From: an uncultured Devosia sp. | Lineage (GTDB): Bacteria; Pseudomonadota; Alphaproteobacteria; Rhizobiales; Devosiaceae | Length of the DNA: 64,000 nt | Direction: 5' to 3' | Assembly (NCBI RefSeq): GCF_963517015.1 | Contig: NZ_CAUQDV010000002.1 | Location: 248,001 to 312,000, forward strand | In this document: piece after piece, positions 27,538-35,701 of the stretch | How positions within the stretch are numbered: position 1 is the first letter of the stretch | Layout: every line of letters starts with the position of its first letter | Program-made: the position numbers and the translations under genes | Notes under the pieces: model-generated | Database searches by the model: none | What the model saw: only the letters and a program-made list of their open reading frames with translations | Told to the model about the DNA's origin: nothing

Positions 27538-27786
27538 ATGTTCATGACCATCAGTACGGTTGGCGCATTCGGCTTTGTTCTGGCCCTGGGCTGGCTCGCT
27601 ATTGCTGCGGTCATGCTTGTCATCCCCAGCCGAAGATCAGGAGCAGGCTGGCATGCCGCGCGGGCCGCGATTGCCATCCTGATCTCGGTCGCGATGCTCA
27701 GCTTCGCCAGCACGCAGATCTACCGCGACTTGGGCTTTTCGAGCTGGCCAGAAATGATCGATCACTTCAGCACCGGTGCCCGCTAA
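27538..27786 (+). CDS. Small two-helix membrane protein (82 aa)
   Basis: Two hydrophobic segments (~5-28 and ~42-62) separated by a short basic loop (PSRRSGAG), then a short polar tail WPEMIDHF. A TGGAG ribosome site lies about nine bases before ATG 27538; upstream open codons shadow the previous gene. It is the first gene behind promoter copy 2 and is followed 24 bases later by another membrane protein. Function unknown. Confidence 0.65.
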   Translation: MFMTISTVGAFGFVLALGWLAIAAVMLVIPSRRSGAGWHAARAAIAILISVAMLSFASTQIYRDLGFSSWPEMIDHFSTGAR

Positions 27787-27810
27787 CAATTCTCCTTCGA
27801 AAGCTTTGCC

Positions 27811-28503
27811 ATGTCCCGTTTTTCCAAGCCCCTGATCGCGCTCGCCCTGGCGATCATCCCCTTCTTCCTGTTTTTCGGCACGACCGACATGGTCAGGGTC
27901 AATGGCGAGGTCGTGTCGGATAACCGGTTCAACCTGGGTGGGCTGGTGATGGCTATAGTCGGACTGGTCATAGTCTGGGGCGTCCTGAAGCCTTCGGCAC
28001 CCAAGGACGCAGCGCGCAAAAGTGTCGCCGTTATCGCCGGACTGCTCTGCTGCGTGCAGATCGCCAATTCCATCGACGTGATCCGGATCGATCCGCTCGA
28101 CTGGATCATGCCGGACCGCAACCTGCCCGCACTGCAATATTCGGCTCTGGCGGACAACGACTACATCTTCCTGACGGTCAAGACACAGGACGCCTATCGA
28201 CGGACGCTGACGCGCGAAAAAGGCGAAATGGTCGGCGAAGCCCGGACGCATCAGGCCTATGCCGACCTTTGCCATGGCGGTCGCTATCGTGTGGATCTGG
28301 CGCGGGCCGAGCAGATGCCCGAGTATTTCGACGAGGGTGAACGGGCAGCAGTGGAAGACCGGGGAGCGGCTCTTGCGGCGTCAGCGACCATGGAGTGTTC
28401 AATCACACGCTCGAACCGGCTGATGGGCGAGGATGTCGACAAGCTCAATCGGGCCATGGACCTGTTCGATCGGCTGGAAGCAGAGTATCTGGCGGTCATC
28501 TAG
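27811..28503 (+). CDS. Membrane-anchored protein of unknown function (230 aa)
   Basis: Hydrophobic segments at ~7-25, ~43-60 and ~70-87, with TDMVRVNGEVVSDNRFNLGG between the first two. The C-terminal ~140 residues are soluble, probably periplasmic, and contain paired cysteines (DLCHGG, TMECS). No recognised family. Likely co-transcribed with the two-helix gene before it. Convergent with the minus-strand gene at 28520-29116. Confidence 0.7.
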   Translation: MSRFSKPLIALALAIIPFFLFFGTTDMVRVNGEVVSDNRFNLGGLVMAIVGLVIVWGVLKPSAPKDAARKSVAVIAGLLCCVQIANSIDVIRIDPLDWIMPDRNLPALQYSALADNDYIFLTVKTQDAYRRTLTREKGEMVGEARTHQAYADLCHGGRYRVDLARAEQMPEYFDEGERAAVEDRGAALAASATMECSITRSNRLMGEDVDKLNRAMDLFDRLEAEYLAVI

Positions 28504-28519
28504 CCGCCTGGGTTACGGC

Positions 28520-29116
28520 TCACCAGATCTCGCGTTCGATCAGCACCACAGGATTGTCCTTGCCATCGAACGTGGCATCGACGGCGAAATAGGTGATTTC
28601 GAACTTGCCATTCTTGAACTGCCATCGGGTCTCCGTATAGGCATCGCCGAGACCGCGCCATTTGTTGCGTTCGAACATGGTACGGCTGGATGAATCGTAG
28701 TTCGGATTGACCCCTTCGCGCAGATAGGGCGTTTCGTACATCACGATGTCCCTCACTGTCTGGTCAGCGCCTTCGCCGTCATAGATGATGTCGAACTTCG
28801 GTGACGGAAAAACGATCTCCGACACAGTGCCGTGCTGGTCCGACAAGAGAAAGACCGAGGTCACGCTGTAGGCGCCGATCTGGCAGGGAAATTCAACGAT
28901 CAGCGCCTGGCGGGCGGCGGCCTCTTCGCCGACCTGCAATTCAAAACTGGCCGGCTCGGTCTGCGACGCGTCGAGCTCCATGCAAAGTTGTGGCCGGTTG
29001 GCCATGTGATAGTCCAGTGCCTTGGCCACGGCATCGGCCTGCCAGTCGCCCTCCTGGGCGGCGCTGGGCAGGGTCAGCAGGACGGCGCTGGCGGCCAGGA
29101 TCAAACTGTTGCGCAT
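28520..29116 (-). CDS. Secreted protein of unknown function (198 aa)
   Basis: Signal peptide MRNSLILAASAVLLTLPSAAQ, then ALDYHMANRPQLCMELDA and a beta-rich C-terminus (WQFKNGKFEITYFAVDATFDGKDNP). Cysteines near 45 and 78 could form a disulphide. ATG 29116 is preferred to ATG 29128 because GGAGAG lies at the right distance. Promoter copy 3 lies 24 bases upstream, back-to-back with copy 4. No family assigned. Confidence 0.7.
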   Translation of the reverse strand: MRNSLILAASAVLLTLPSAAQEGDWQADAVAKALDYHMANRPQLCMELDASQTEPASFELQVGEEAAARQALIVEFPCQIGAYSVTSVFLLSDQHGTVSEIVFPSPKFDIIYDGEGADQTVRDIVMYETPYLREGVNPNYDSSSRTMFERNKWRGLGDAYTETRWQFKNGKFEITYFAVDATFDGKDNPVVLIEREIW

Positions 29117-29140
29117 GACACTCTCCATCTCGGTTCATCA

Positions 29141-29170
29141 ATAGGACGCCCGCCGGCGCGACAACCTTGG
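29141..29170 (-). promoter_or_regulatory. ECF-type promoter, copy 3 (CCAAGGT-N15-CGTCCTAT, minus strand)
   Basis: Read on the minus strand: CCAAGGT at 29170-29164, 15-base spacer, CGTCCTAT at 29148-29141; 24 bases before the ATG at 29116. Its upstream block is 22 bases from that of copy 4. Confidence 0.75.
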
Positions 29171-29192
29171 CGCAGATAAATCGCCGGGGCGG

Positions 29193-29222
29193 CCAAGGTC
29201 TTGGAGCGTAGCTTCGTCTGAT
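29193..29222 (+). promoter_or_regulatory. ECF-type promoter, copy 4 (CCAAGGT-N15-CGTCTGAT)
   Basis: CCAAGGT at 29193-29199, 15-base spacer, CGTCTGAT at 29215-29222; 40 bases before the ATG at 29263. Divergent partner of copy 3. Confidence 0.72.
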
Positions 29223-29262
29223 CAACAGAGAGGCACTGTGCCTTGATCGAGGAGATCGACCC

Positions 29263-29850
29263 ATGTTCCGTCAGACGATTGCCGCCACGGCGCTATTGGC
29301 GCTCTGTTCCATCACGCCTGCCCAGGCGCAGGACGTGACCGACTATCTTGGCGTTCCAGGACCGATCACGGTGGGCGACATTGACTATGTCCTCGCCTGG
29401 TCGTCCAATCCGCAGCCGGGCTACTACAAGCAGGAATATCTGCCCGAGGGCGCCATTGCCGACAGCTACGAGAGCATGGTGATGGTGGAGTTTCTCGCCA
29501 CCGATGCACCGATCAGCGAGGTGGTCGGAGCGCAGGCTTCAATGGTCGAGCAGCGCAAGGGCAGCGACCCGGTTGCCAACTACGCCGTGTTCGACCACCC
29601 GGACAATGGTTCCTATCTGCTCGACTTCCTGCTTTCAGCCAAGGACGCGACTGGCGCGTTCATTCTCGAATGGAATGGCTATCGCTATGGCGAGAGCACC
29701 TTCGAAGGCCAGCGGGGCTCGATGCTATTTGCCATCAGCGAGCGCGCCTATGGCGATGAAGCGTCAGAGGCCTTTTTGCGCAACCTGCGGGACTTCAAGG
29801 CGCAGCGCCTGCTGGAGCTGACCGAGGCCGAGCTCCCCGAGCTGGACTAA
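29263..29850 (+). CDS. Secreted protein of unknown function (195 aa)
   Basis: Signal peptide ending TPAQAQ (~23). The mature part starts DVTDYLGVPGPITVGDIDYVLAWSSNPQPGYYKQEYLPEG and includes SYESMVMVEFLATDAPISEVV and FLLSAKD..GAFILEWN.YRY. No cysteine in the mature region, unlike several neighbours. A GGAG site precedes ATG 29263, and the next secreted-protein gene follows 30 bases after the stop. Family not recognised. Confidence 0.7.
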   Translation: MFRQTIAATALLALCSITPAQAQDVTDYLGVPGPITVGDIDYVLAWSSNPQPGYYKQEYLPEGAIADSYESMVMVEFLATDAPISEVVGAQASMVEQRKGSDPVANYAVFDHPDNGSYLLDFLLSAKDATGAFILEWNGYRYGESTFEGQRGSMLFAISERAYGDEASEAFLRNLRDFKAQRLLELTEAELPELD

Positions 29851-29880
29851 CCAATGTCATTCCGCCCGAAGGAGAAGCTC

Positions 29881-30342
29881 ATGAAAACTCATATTCGCCC
29901 TATCTTGGGTCTGGCAGCTCTGCTGGCCTGTGCCACTCCCGCCCTTGCCGAATGGGAGGGCACGCAATGGGGCATGTCCCCGGATGAAGCGCTGGCCGTG
30001 CTCGATGGTGCCGTAAGCCATAAGCCCGATGCTTCCGAGATTTATGAGTTTGCGGGCGCCAGATATGAACCGCTCGTCAGGCTGGACCATTCGGTTGGCG
30101 GTATCGAGGGTAAGGCGCTGCTGCTGTTCGACACGGATGATGCACTTCACTCGGTGGTCTTCACACCCGAGGATCTTGCGCGATGCGACGACCTGACTGC
30201 GGCGTTGACCGAAGCGCATGGGGCGGTCGAGTCGACCGGATTTGGCTCGACGGCGATTTATAACTGGGTCGAGGGTGATGTGATCCGGCACACCAATTCG
30301 CCCGATATTGGCATCTGCAATCTCAGTTACAGCGCCGAATAA
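29881..30342 (+). CDS. Secreted protein of unknown function (153 aa)
   Basis: Signal peptide ending TPALA, then EWEGTQWGMSPDEALAVLDG, a start common in small periplasmic proteins that carry a 'WGMS..EAL' helix. Cysteines near residues 102 and 147 may pair. AAGGAGAAG precedes ATG 29881, which fixes the start. Second gene of the operon from promoter copy 4; it ends seven bases before a strong terminator. Confidence 0.7.
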   Translation: MKTHIRPILGLAALLACATPALAEWEGTQWGMSPDEALAVLDGAVSHKPDASEIYEFAGARYEPLVRLDHSVGGIEGKALLLFDTDDALHSVVFTPEDLARCDDLTAALTEAHGAVESTGFGSTAIYNWVEGDVIRHTNSPDIGICNLSYSAE

Positions 30343-30348
30343 TCAAGC

Positions 30349-30376
30349 GCTCCGGGGCGGCATTCCGCCCCGGAGC
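30349..30376. terminator. Bidirectional hairpin terminator between convergent genes
   Basis: A perfect 12-bp stem (GCTCCGGGGCGG with CCGCCCCGGAGC) around a CATT loop lies between the stops at 30342 (plus) and 30384 (minus). No long T-run, but symmetry and position fit a shared terminator. Confidence 0.75.
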
Positions 30377-30383
30377 CTGATGC

Positions 30384-31502
30384 TCAGCTTTGGCCGATCT
30401 GCAGAATGCCGACGCCGCGGCTGAAATAGGGGTCGATGATGGCGCGATAGGCCGGGTTGCGCTCGGGACTATCGGTGTCGATGGAGCCATTGACCGTTGC
30501 GGCGCAAAGGCCATCCTCTCCCTCGGCTGTGCCTGTAACGATGTCGCCTTGGGCCGCGTCATCGGCCATCTCGCCCCATCGCATTGCAATGGCGTTGGCC
30601 GCGGTCTGGGCGATGGCGCAATCGGGATAGGCCAAGGCGATGCCAACGCCAGCCTGCTCGCCCTGCAGATCGGTCAGGATGCCGCCGAGATAGGGCGGAA
30701 TCCCCTTACCGAGCGCTGCCATCTGCTCTTCAAGGCGCTTCCTGGTTTCTTCGATATCGGCCGACGGCATAAGGACGGATGCCGGATCGACTCCGGTCAT
30801 GCCGAAGAGCGGCGAGATCACAACAGCCTGGACAACTGCGCTATCGCCGACCGACTGTTCGAGCCCGGCCAAAGCCGTCTGCACGATCGGGTTTTCGCCC
30901 AGGCTCGGTTGTTCGGCGGCGACGAGCATCGCCGTTTGCGGGGTATTGGCCTGGATGACATTGGTGCCTTTGGCGGCGGCAAATTGGGAGGCGCCGACCC
31001 CCGTGATCCAGGGGTTGGACGGATCGAGTGCGGTAAAGTCCTGGCGGCGCGGTTCGCCATTGCCGACGACGCCCGGTACGCCGGCATTTTCAAAGCCAAG
31101 GGATTCGAGCGTTGCAATCATGTCGGTCGCTGCCGCGTTGTCGACCAAACCCCACAGGCTGACCTGGTCGGGCTGCTGACCATAGGCCGTAAAATAACGC
31201 AGCCTGTCGATGGTGGTGCCGGCCTTGGCCTCCCATTCAGACGGTTCAGCGCTCGGCAGGCTGTTAAGCGCATTGATTTCGGCACCGGTCAGGAGCCGAA
31301 AGTAGGGACGAACGGCCGCGTCCTTTTCGCCCAGTGCTGCCGTGGTCTTTACATCGACGAAATAAGCAACATCTCCCTGCTGCTGCACCAGTACAGTTGC
31401 GGGCAGATGGTTGAGTCCATCGCGCAGCGCATCGAGATTTTGAGCGAGGGCGGGTGCCGAGGTGGTCAGCAACAGGCTGGCGGCGATGACGCAATGACGC
31501 AT
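30384..31502 (-). CDS. Secreted protein of unknown function (372 aa)
   Basis: Signal peptide ending APALA-Q (~21), then a ~350-residue mature domain with VLVQQQGDVAYFVDV, TAYGQQPDQVSLWGLVDN and a C-terminal PYLGGILTDLQGEQAGVGIALAYPDC. Two cysteines (ALAYPDC, GLCAATV) near the end could pair. Promoter copy 5 is 27 bases upstream. It converges on the shared hairpin at 30349-30376. No family recognised. Confidence 0.7.
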   Translation of the reverse strand: MRHCVIAASLLLTTSAPALAQNLDALRDGLNHLPATVLVQQQGDVAYFVDVKTTAALGEKDAAVRPYFRLLTGAEINALNSLPSAEPSEWEAKAGTTIDRLRYFTAYGQQPDQVSLWGLVDNAAATDMIATLESLGFENAGVPGVVGNGEPRRQDFTALDPSNPWITGVGASQFAAAKGTNVIQANTPQTAMLVAAEQPSLGENPIVQTALAGLEQSVGDSAVVQAVVISPLFGMTGVDPASVLMPSADIEETRKRLEEQMAALGKGIPPYLGGILTDLQGEQAGVGIALAYPDCAIAQTAANAIAMRWGEMADDAAQGDIVTGTAEGEDGLCAATVNGSIDTDSPERNPAYRAIIDPYFSRGVGILQIGQS

Positions 31503-31528
31503 GAACGTCTCCTTTTTGGTTCTCCAAG

Positions 31529-31558
31529 ATCAGACGACGCAGCAGCAGGCCACCTTGG
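31529..31558 (-). promoter_or_regulatory. ECF-type promoter, copy 5 (CCAAGGT-N15-CGTCTGAT, minus strand)
   Basis: Minus strand: CCAAGGT at 31558-31552, 15-base spacer, CGTCTGAT at 31536-31529; 26 bases before the ATG at 31502. Back-to-back with copy 6. Confidence 0.75.
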
Positions 31559-31598
31559 TCTGCGACCGCGTTTTGTCGCCGATTATTGTGACAGCGGA

Positions 31599-31628
31599 CC
31601 AAGGTCACCATGATCGGTGGCGTCCTAT
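31599..31628 (+). promoter_or_regulatory. ECF-type promoter, copy 6 (CCAAGGT-N15-CGTCCTAT)
   Basis: CCAAGGT at 31599-31605, 15-base spacer, CGTCCTAT at 31621-31628; 25 bases before ATG 31654. The plus-strand run it heads ends with the sigma and anti-sigma genes, so it could provide autoregulation. Confidence 0.75.
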
Positions 31629-31653
31629 CTGCAACGAACGAAGGATCAGGATC

Positions 31654-32178
31654 ATGAAACGACTGCTGCTTTCCTTGCTCATGGCCACCGCGATGGTATC
31701 GGTCGCTCCGGCGCAGGACGTGCATAGCCTCGACGATCTCAGCAATACGGAAATCGTCGAGCAGGCCACAGATCTCCATCCGGCGGCGCTCTACCTGCTG
31801 TCCTCGCGTCTTCTGGCTGAAGGCAAGGGGCAGGAAGCGGCCAACTGGATGTATGCGGGGCAACTTCGCTATCGTTTTTTGATCACCGCCGGGGGCGACG
31901 ATGCGCAGGATGAAGGCGTGCTGTTCAGCGCGCTGAGCGAACAGGTCGGCCGCCCGGTCAACGAATATATCGCAGGCGACGTCGACGAATGGATCGCCGC
32001 AATGGAATGGGCGCTCGAATGGGATGCGGCCAATGACAACAATCTCACCTCAAAGACAGAGCACGCCGGGGCGCTCGAAGAGGTCAGGACAGGGCTCGAA
32101 AGCCTGATGGCCGATGTTGAAGCCAATCGCGACAGCATCCCGGGCGAACGCGAGGCCAATGGCCTCGAGAACCGCTGA
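31654..32178 (+). CDS. Secreted protein of unknown function (174 aa)
   Basis: Signal peptide ending VAPAQ, then a helical mature domain with VHSLDDLSNTEIVEQATDLHPAALYLLSSRLLAEGKGQEAANWMYAGQLRYRFLI, which resembles a TPR-like helical pair. The C-terminal third is acidic and helical (ALEEVRTGLESLMADVEAN). ATG 31654 carries an AAGGA site. First gene of the long plus-strand run that ends with the sigma/anti-sigma pair. No cysteines, no family assigned. Confidence 0.7.
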   Translation: MKRLLLSLLMATAMVSVAPAQDVHSLDDLSNTEIVEQATDLHPAALYLLSSRLLAEGKGQEAANWMYAGQLRYRFLITAGGDDAQDEGVLFSALSEQVGRPVNEYIAGDVDEWIAAMEWALEWDAANDNNLTSKTEHAGALEEVRTGLESLMADVEANRDSIPGEREANGLENR

Positions 32179-32188
32179 GGCTTCCATC

Positions 32189-32533
32189 ATGCGCTTCCTG
32201 TTATCACTGGTGGTTACCGCGGTGCTGTCGATGACTACGGTCAGCAACGCCGCCGATGTCGTCCCGCCCAGCGAAAGCTTGCGGGTGGGAAAGACCAATA
32301 TCCTCTGTGTCCAGGCACCTTGCCCGTGGCGCGGAATATCCCGTGCCGAAACCATGCCGTCGGGTCCATCCGGCCTGTTGTGGGCGCAGCAGACCTTGCC
32401 ACCGCTCGACGCCGCTTCGCGTGACGCCGAGCGCGTCAGACAGGCCTGGGACAACGACCAATGCCTGGTGATCAACGGGAAAATGACCGGTGGCATACTG
32501 CGGGTGGACGAAATCGTGGGAGCCTGCGCCTGA
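32189..32533 (+). CDS. Small secreted cysteine-containing protein (114 aa)
   Basis: Signal peptide ending VSNAAD, then VPPSESLRVGKTNILCVQAPCPWRGI with a C-x4-C pair, and further cysteines at NDQCLVI and the C-terminal GACA. The CVQAPCPW stretch resembles small periplasmic proteins with 'C.APCPW' motifs. Starts 10 bases after the preceding stop; its stop overlaps the next ATG (TGATG). Four mature cysteines point to an oxidising compartment. Function unknown. Confidence 0.68.
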   Translation: MRFLLSLVVTAVLSMTTVSNAADVVPPSESLRVGKTNILCVQAPCPWRGISRAETMPSGPSGLLWAQQTLPPLDAASRDAERVRQAWDNDQCLVINGKMTGGILRVDEIVGACA

Positions 32534-34131
32534 TGGTCCGACCGCCCCTCGTCCTCACGCTATGCGCTCTGATGGCGTCATCGGCTCTCGGCGATGACGC
32601 CGCCGACTTCACGGACGCTCTCGGAGAGGCGGCCACGGGCGCCATCGTCGCCGAAGCCTATATAGTCGCCTGCGACGCGCAATATCCCGACGGCATGCAG
32701 GCACGGCGCGATGCCATGGCCGGCTGGGCGCATCGCGTGGATCTGGCGGGTTACAAGCGCCTGCGGGAGGCCGCATTCGAGCAGCTGCCCAATCTCGAGG
32801 CGGAGATGGAAGACAACAGGCAGCGTGCCCAGGCCCTGGTCGACGAAGACGTCAGTGGCGATGGCGCAACCTGCGGCGACTTGCGAACAGCGCTGAACGA
32901 CAATGCCATGTTCGATATCGAGAGCCCGATCCGCTACCTGCTCCGCAACGCCGAGGATTTCGGTATCGTCGTCCCTGAAGCCGAGTTGGCGGCGCCCAGT
33001 GACGAGATCGGAGTGGTGCCGCTCGTCATGCTGTCTGCGCAACTTGCCGGCAAGATGGACGAGATCGGATCCAAATCCGGTGCGCGGCAAGACAGCGACC
33101 TGCGCGAGGCGCGAGAAGATCATGCCGAGGCGTGGCTCTCCCAGCGCCCTGCCCTTGCGATCTTTGGCCGGGTCACCGACGACGATACGCTGCGCGAATG
33201 GCGCGAAGACCAGCAATCATCATTCACGGCGAGCTGCCAGTCATTTGCAGACGACGAGCACGAGGCCGGCATGGCAAGCGTCATCGGCCAGGATCGCATC
33301 ATTGTCGGCACTATCCGGTGGGTGCGCGACGATAGCGAAGGTGGCGCCCTGAGCCTCGACGACTGCCGGATCTACACGCATGACCCCGCCCAGGCAGAGC
33401 TCGCAAGCATCGAAGATGACAGTACCGGCCTCATGCTGCGGCCGCCGGAATATGACGAAGCCTATGCCGGCCCCGACGAGGGCATGGCCATGGGCGACAT
33501 CGACCGCGTGCTCTACGACGCCGAATTCAACACCCGAATGGACGGCTTCGGCAATGGCTATACCGAGCGCAACGAGGACATCTATGTCCTGCTGCGCGAC
33601 GGCACGGCCTATCGCCACGCCTGGAATTTCGCCTTTACGGACCTCGATGTCGCCCTGTCCCGCCAGCGCGAGCCAGACCGCTGGTTCACCTGGCACGACA
33701 ACTGGGGCGCCTTGACGCTGACCCGGAGCGGCGGCCTCGAACAGGGCGACGAGATCGAACTCTCGGGCGCCACCCGCCTCATGCCGGTGCCACAGGGCCA
33801 GACCCTCGACGCGAGCTACTACTATCTCAATGTCGGCATGGGAGGCGCCCGCAGCGATCGCGACTATGTATTCACGCACGACAGAGAACTGGTCCATACG
33901 CGCGGCGGTTTCGTCGCCGGCAATTTCGGCACCTCCTACATCATCGCCGTCGGCGAAGGCGACGCCCCTACCCGCTCCGTCTATGCCTTCGACGGCTACA
34001 CCATGCTGATCGACGGACCAGATGGACAAGAACGCCATTTCGTTGCCCTTATGGAGGGCCAGGACCCGTCACAGCCCCAGGAAATCATCATCGATGGCCA
34101 GGTGCACTGGCTGCGGGAGAACGAAGAATGA
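32533..34131 (+). CDS. Large secreted protein of unknown function (532 aa)
   Basis: Signal peptide (~1-19, ending SSALG). The N-terminal half is helical and acidic with cysteines (AYIVACDAQYPDGM, GDGATCGDL); the C-terminal half (~290-530) is beta-rich with repeated DR and TW dipeptides (DRWFTWHDNWGALTLTRSG). Several YDxD-like acidic patches might bind cations. It is coupled by one-base and four-base overlaps to its neighbours. No family recognised. Confidence 0.68.
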   Translation: MVRPPLVLTLCALMASSALGDDAADFTDALGEAATGAIVAEAYIVACDAQYPDGMQARRDAMAGWAHRVDLAGYKRLREAAFEQLPNLEAEMEDNRQRAQALVDEDVSGDGATCGDLRTALNDNAMFDIESPIRYLLRNAEDFGIVVPEAELAAPSDEIGVVPLVMLSAQLAGKMDEIGSKSGARQDSDLREAREDHAEAWLSQRPALAIFGRVTDDDTLREWREDQQSSFTASCQSFADDEHEAGMASVIGQDRIIVGTIRWVRDDSEGGALSLDDCRIYTHDPAQAELASIEDDSTGLMLRPPEYDEAYAGPDEGMAMGDIDRVLYDAEFNTRMDGFGNGYTERNEDIYVLLRDGTAYRHAWNFAFTDLDVALSRQREPDRWFTWHDNWGALTLTRSGGLEQGDEIELSGATRLMPVPQGQTLDASYYYLNVGMGGARSDRDYVFTHDRELVHTRGGFVAGNFGTSYIIAVGEGDAPTRSVYAFDGYTMLIDGPDGQERHFVALMEGQDPSQPQEIIIDGQVHWLRENEE

Positions 34132-35036
34132 AGCGTTCGGCCATCGTCGCGCTTTCGCTTGCTGTCGTGGCTCTGGCGGGTGGAGGCTACTGGCTTAGTA
34201 CCTGGGCCTACGACACCTGCCAGCCGCTCGATCGAATGTTCGGGCCATCGGGCTGCACCGGCACCATCACTATCACCAATTTCGTCGCGCTGCAGCGCGA
34301 TACAATGAGTGTGGAGCGCCCTGACGGCACGGCCGCGCTGGTCGGCTGGGGGCGCAATGATGCTGGCGAGGATACCGCACCGATGATGGTGCAGGTGGAT
34401 CTGGCCAATGGGCGCGAGATTGACCGCATGTCGCTCGTGGCCGGCAATAAATTCGATCATGCCGTCTTCTCGCCCGACGGCGAGCGAGCCTTGCTCACCT
34501 GCCGCCGCTCCAGTGAATGCGTCAGCGACGACGGCCATTCCGCGATCGTCATCTCCACCCGTGACGGCAGCCGCATCGAAGTGGTGGAGGCGTGGGTGCC
34601 ATATCCGCGGCTGATGCCCGACGTCCCGGAGCCGGGAGAGGGTTTCAGCCTCTATGCCATGTTTGCCAACAATGGACAGACCGTGGTGGACGTGAATAAC
34701 GACGAGGACGTGATCCTCTACTCCGCCGATGGCTCGATGATCGCGACGCTGATGACCGTCGAGGAACGCCAAGAACGCTTCGCCCCCCGTTTCATCATTT
34801 CGCCACAGCAGTCTCGTGTGGCACTGATGCTCCGCAGCCGGCCCGAAGTCGGCGACGGTTTTGCCATCTGGAGCGCGGTCGATGGTACGCCGGTCGCGAC
34901 AATGCTGGGCACCAAGGACTATACCAGCTCCAGCAGTCCATCCTGGTCTGCGGATGAAACGGCGATGTTTTTCATTCGGCGTGAGCAGACATCGACCTTG
35001 ATCGACAGATTTTCGATCGAGCCATTAGGGCGGTAA
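34128..35036 (+). CDS. Membrane-anchored beta-propeller-like protein (302 aa)
   Basis: An N-terminal hydrophobic segment (~5-24) acts as anchor or uncleaved signal. The rest reads like a WD40/TolB-type propeller: DHAVFSPDGERALLTC, YAMFANNGQTVVDVNNDEDVILYSADGSMIATL, PRFIISPQQSRVALML, SPSWSADETAMFFIRR recur at ~50-residue spacing. Overlaps both neighbours (ATGA before, TAATG after), so it is coupled to the sigma gene. It could be a periplasmic sensor in the sigma circuit; that is inference from position. Confidence 0.65.
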   Translation: MKRSAIVALSLAVVALAGGGYWLSTWAYDTCQPLDRMFGPSGCTGTITITNFVALQRDTMSVERPDGTAALVGWGRNDAGEDTAPMMVQVDLANGREIDRMSLVAGNKFDHAVFSPDGERALLTCRRSSECVSDDGHSAIVISTRDGSRIEVVEAWVPYPRLMPDVPEPGEGFSLYAMFANNGQTVVDVNNDEDVILYSADGSMIATLMTVEERQERFAPRFIISPQQSRVALMLRSRPEVGDGFAIWSAVDGTPVATMLGTKDYTSSSSPSWSADETAMFFIRREQTSTLIDRFSIEPLGR

Positions 35037-35701
35037 TGTACATTATTTCCAACAAACATCTCGCGCTGCACGAGAAAATCTCATTTTCGCCACAACCATT
35101 TCGCTTCTCTGACATTATTGTTGGGGGCAAGCGGGGGGTTATTGGCAGGGTGCGATTTGTTGACGGGAATATTTCCACACCGTCCGACACGACCGAACAT
35201 CTCATCAAACAGGTCAAGGCGGGCGACGCAAAAGCTTTCGAACGACTGATTTCAGAGCACTATCACTTCATTTACAAGACGGCTTTTCGCTGGCTTGGCC
35301 ACAAGAGCGATGCCGAGGACGTCACGCAGTCGGTCTGCATGCGCTTGGCCAATGCGGTTCGCAATTTTGACGGGCGTTCCAAGTTCACCAGCTGGCTCTA
35401 CAGCGTGACGCTCAATGCTGTCCGTGACCTGCAACGCAGCCATAAAAGGCAGGGCAAGCAGATCGATGCCATTTCCGCCGTGGCACGCGAGGAGATCGAC
35501 GCCGACCAGGAAGAACAACTGCGCGTCAACGATATCTGGCGTATAGTGCGCCAATTGCCGGAAAAGCAGCGCGACGCCGTGATGCTGGTCTTTGGCGAAC
35601 AACTCTCTCAGGCAGAAGCAGCCGTGATCATGGGATGCAAGGAAGTGACCGTCTCCTGGCACATCCACAATGCACGCAAGTCGTTGAAGGACTTGCTATG
35701 A
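35036..35701 (+). CDS. ECF (RpoE-like) sigma-70 family factor
   Basis: The 221-codon frame holds sigma region 2 (AFERLISEHYHFIYKTAFRWLGHKSDAEDVTQSV, FTSWLYSVTLNAVRDLQRS) and region 4 (LPEKQRDAVMLVF, LSQAEAAVIMGCKEVTVSWHIHNARKSL), without regions 1 and 3, as in ECF factors. The first ~45 residues are atypical; GTG 35150 is an alternative start, while ATG 35036 overlaps the previous stop and has an AGGGCGG site. The stop overlaps the anti-sigma start (ATGA). It likely recognises the eleven CCAAGGT-N15-CGTC promoters in 25.9-41.8 kb. Confidence 0.85.
   Translation: MYIISNKHLALHEKISFSPQPFRFSDIIVGGKRGVIGRVRFVDGNISTPSDTTEHLIKQVKAGDAKAFERLISEHYHFIYKTAFRWLGHKSDAEDVTQSVCMRLANAVRNFDGRSKFTSWLYSVTLNAVRDLQRSHKRQGKQIDAISAVAREEIDADQEEQLRVNDIWRIVRQLPEKQRDAVMLVFGEQLSQAEAAVIMGCKEVTVSWHIHNARKSLKDLL

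Noticed and set aside
35150..35190. A CGTCCGAC block upstream of the sigma gene core as a twelfth regulon promoter
   Set aside because: The base run 15 bases upstream (GTTGACG) does not match CCAAGGT and it lies inside the predicted reading frame.
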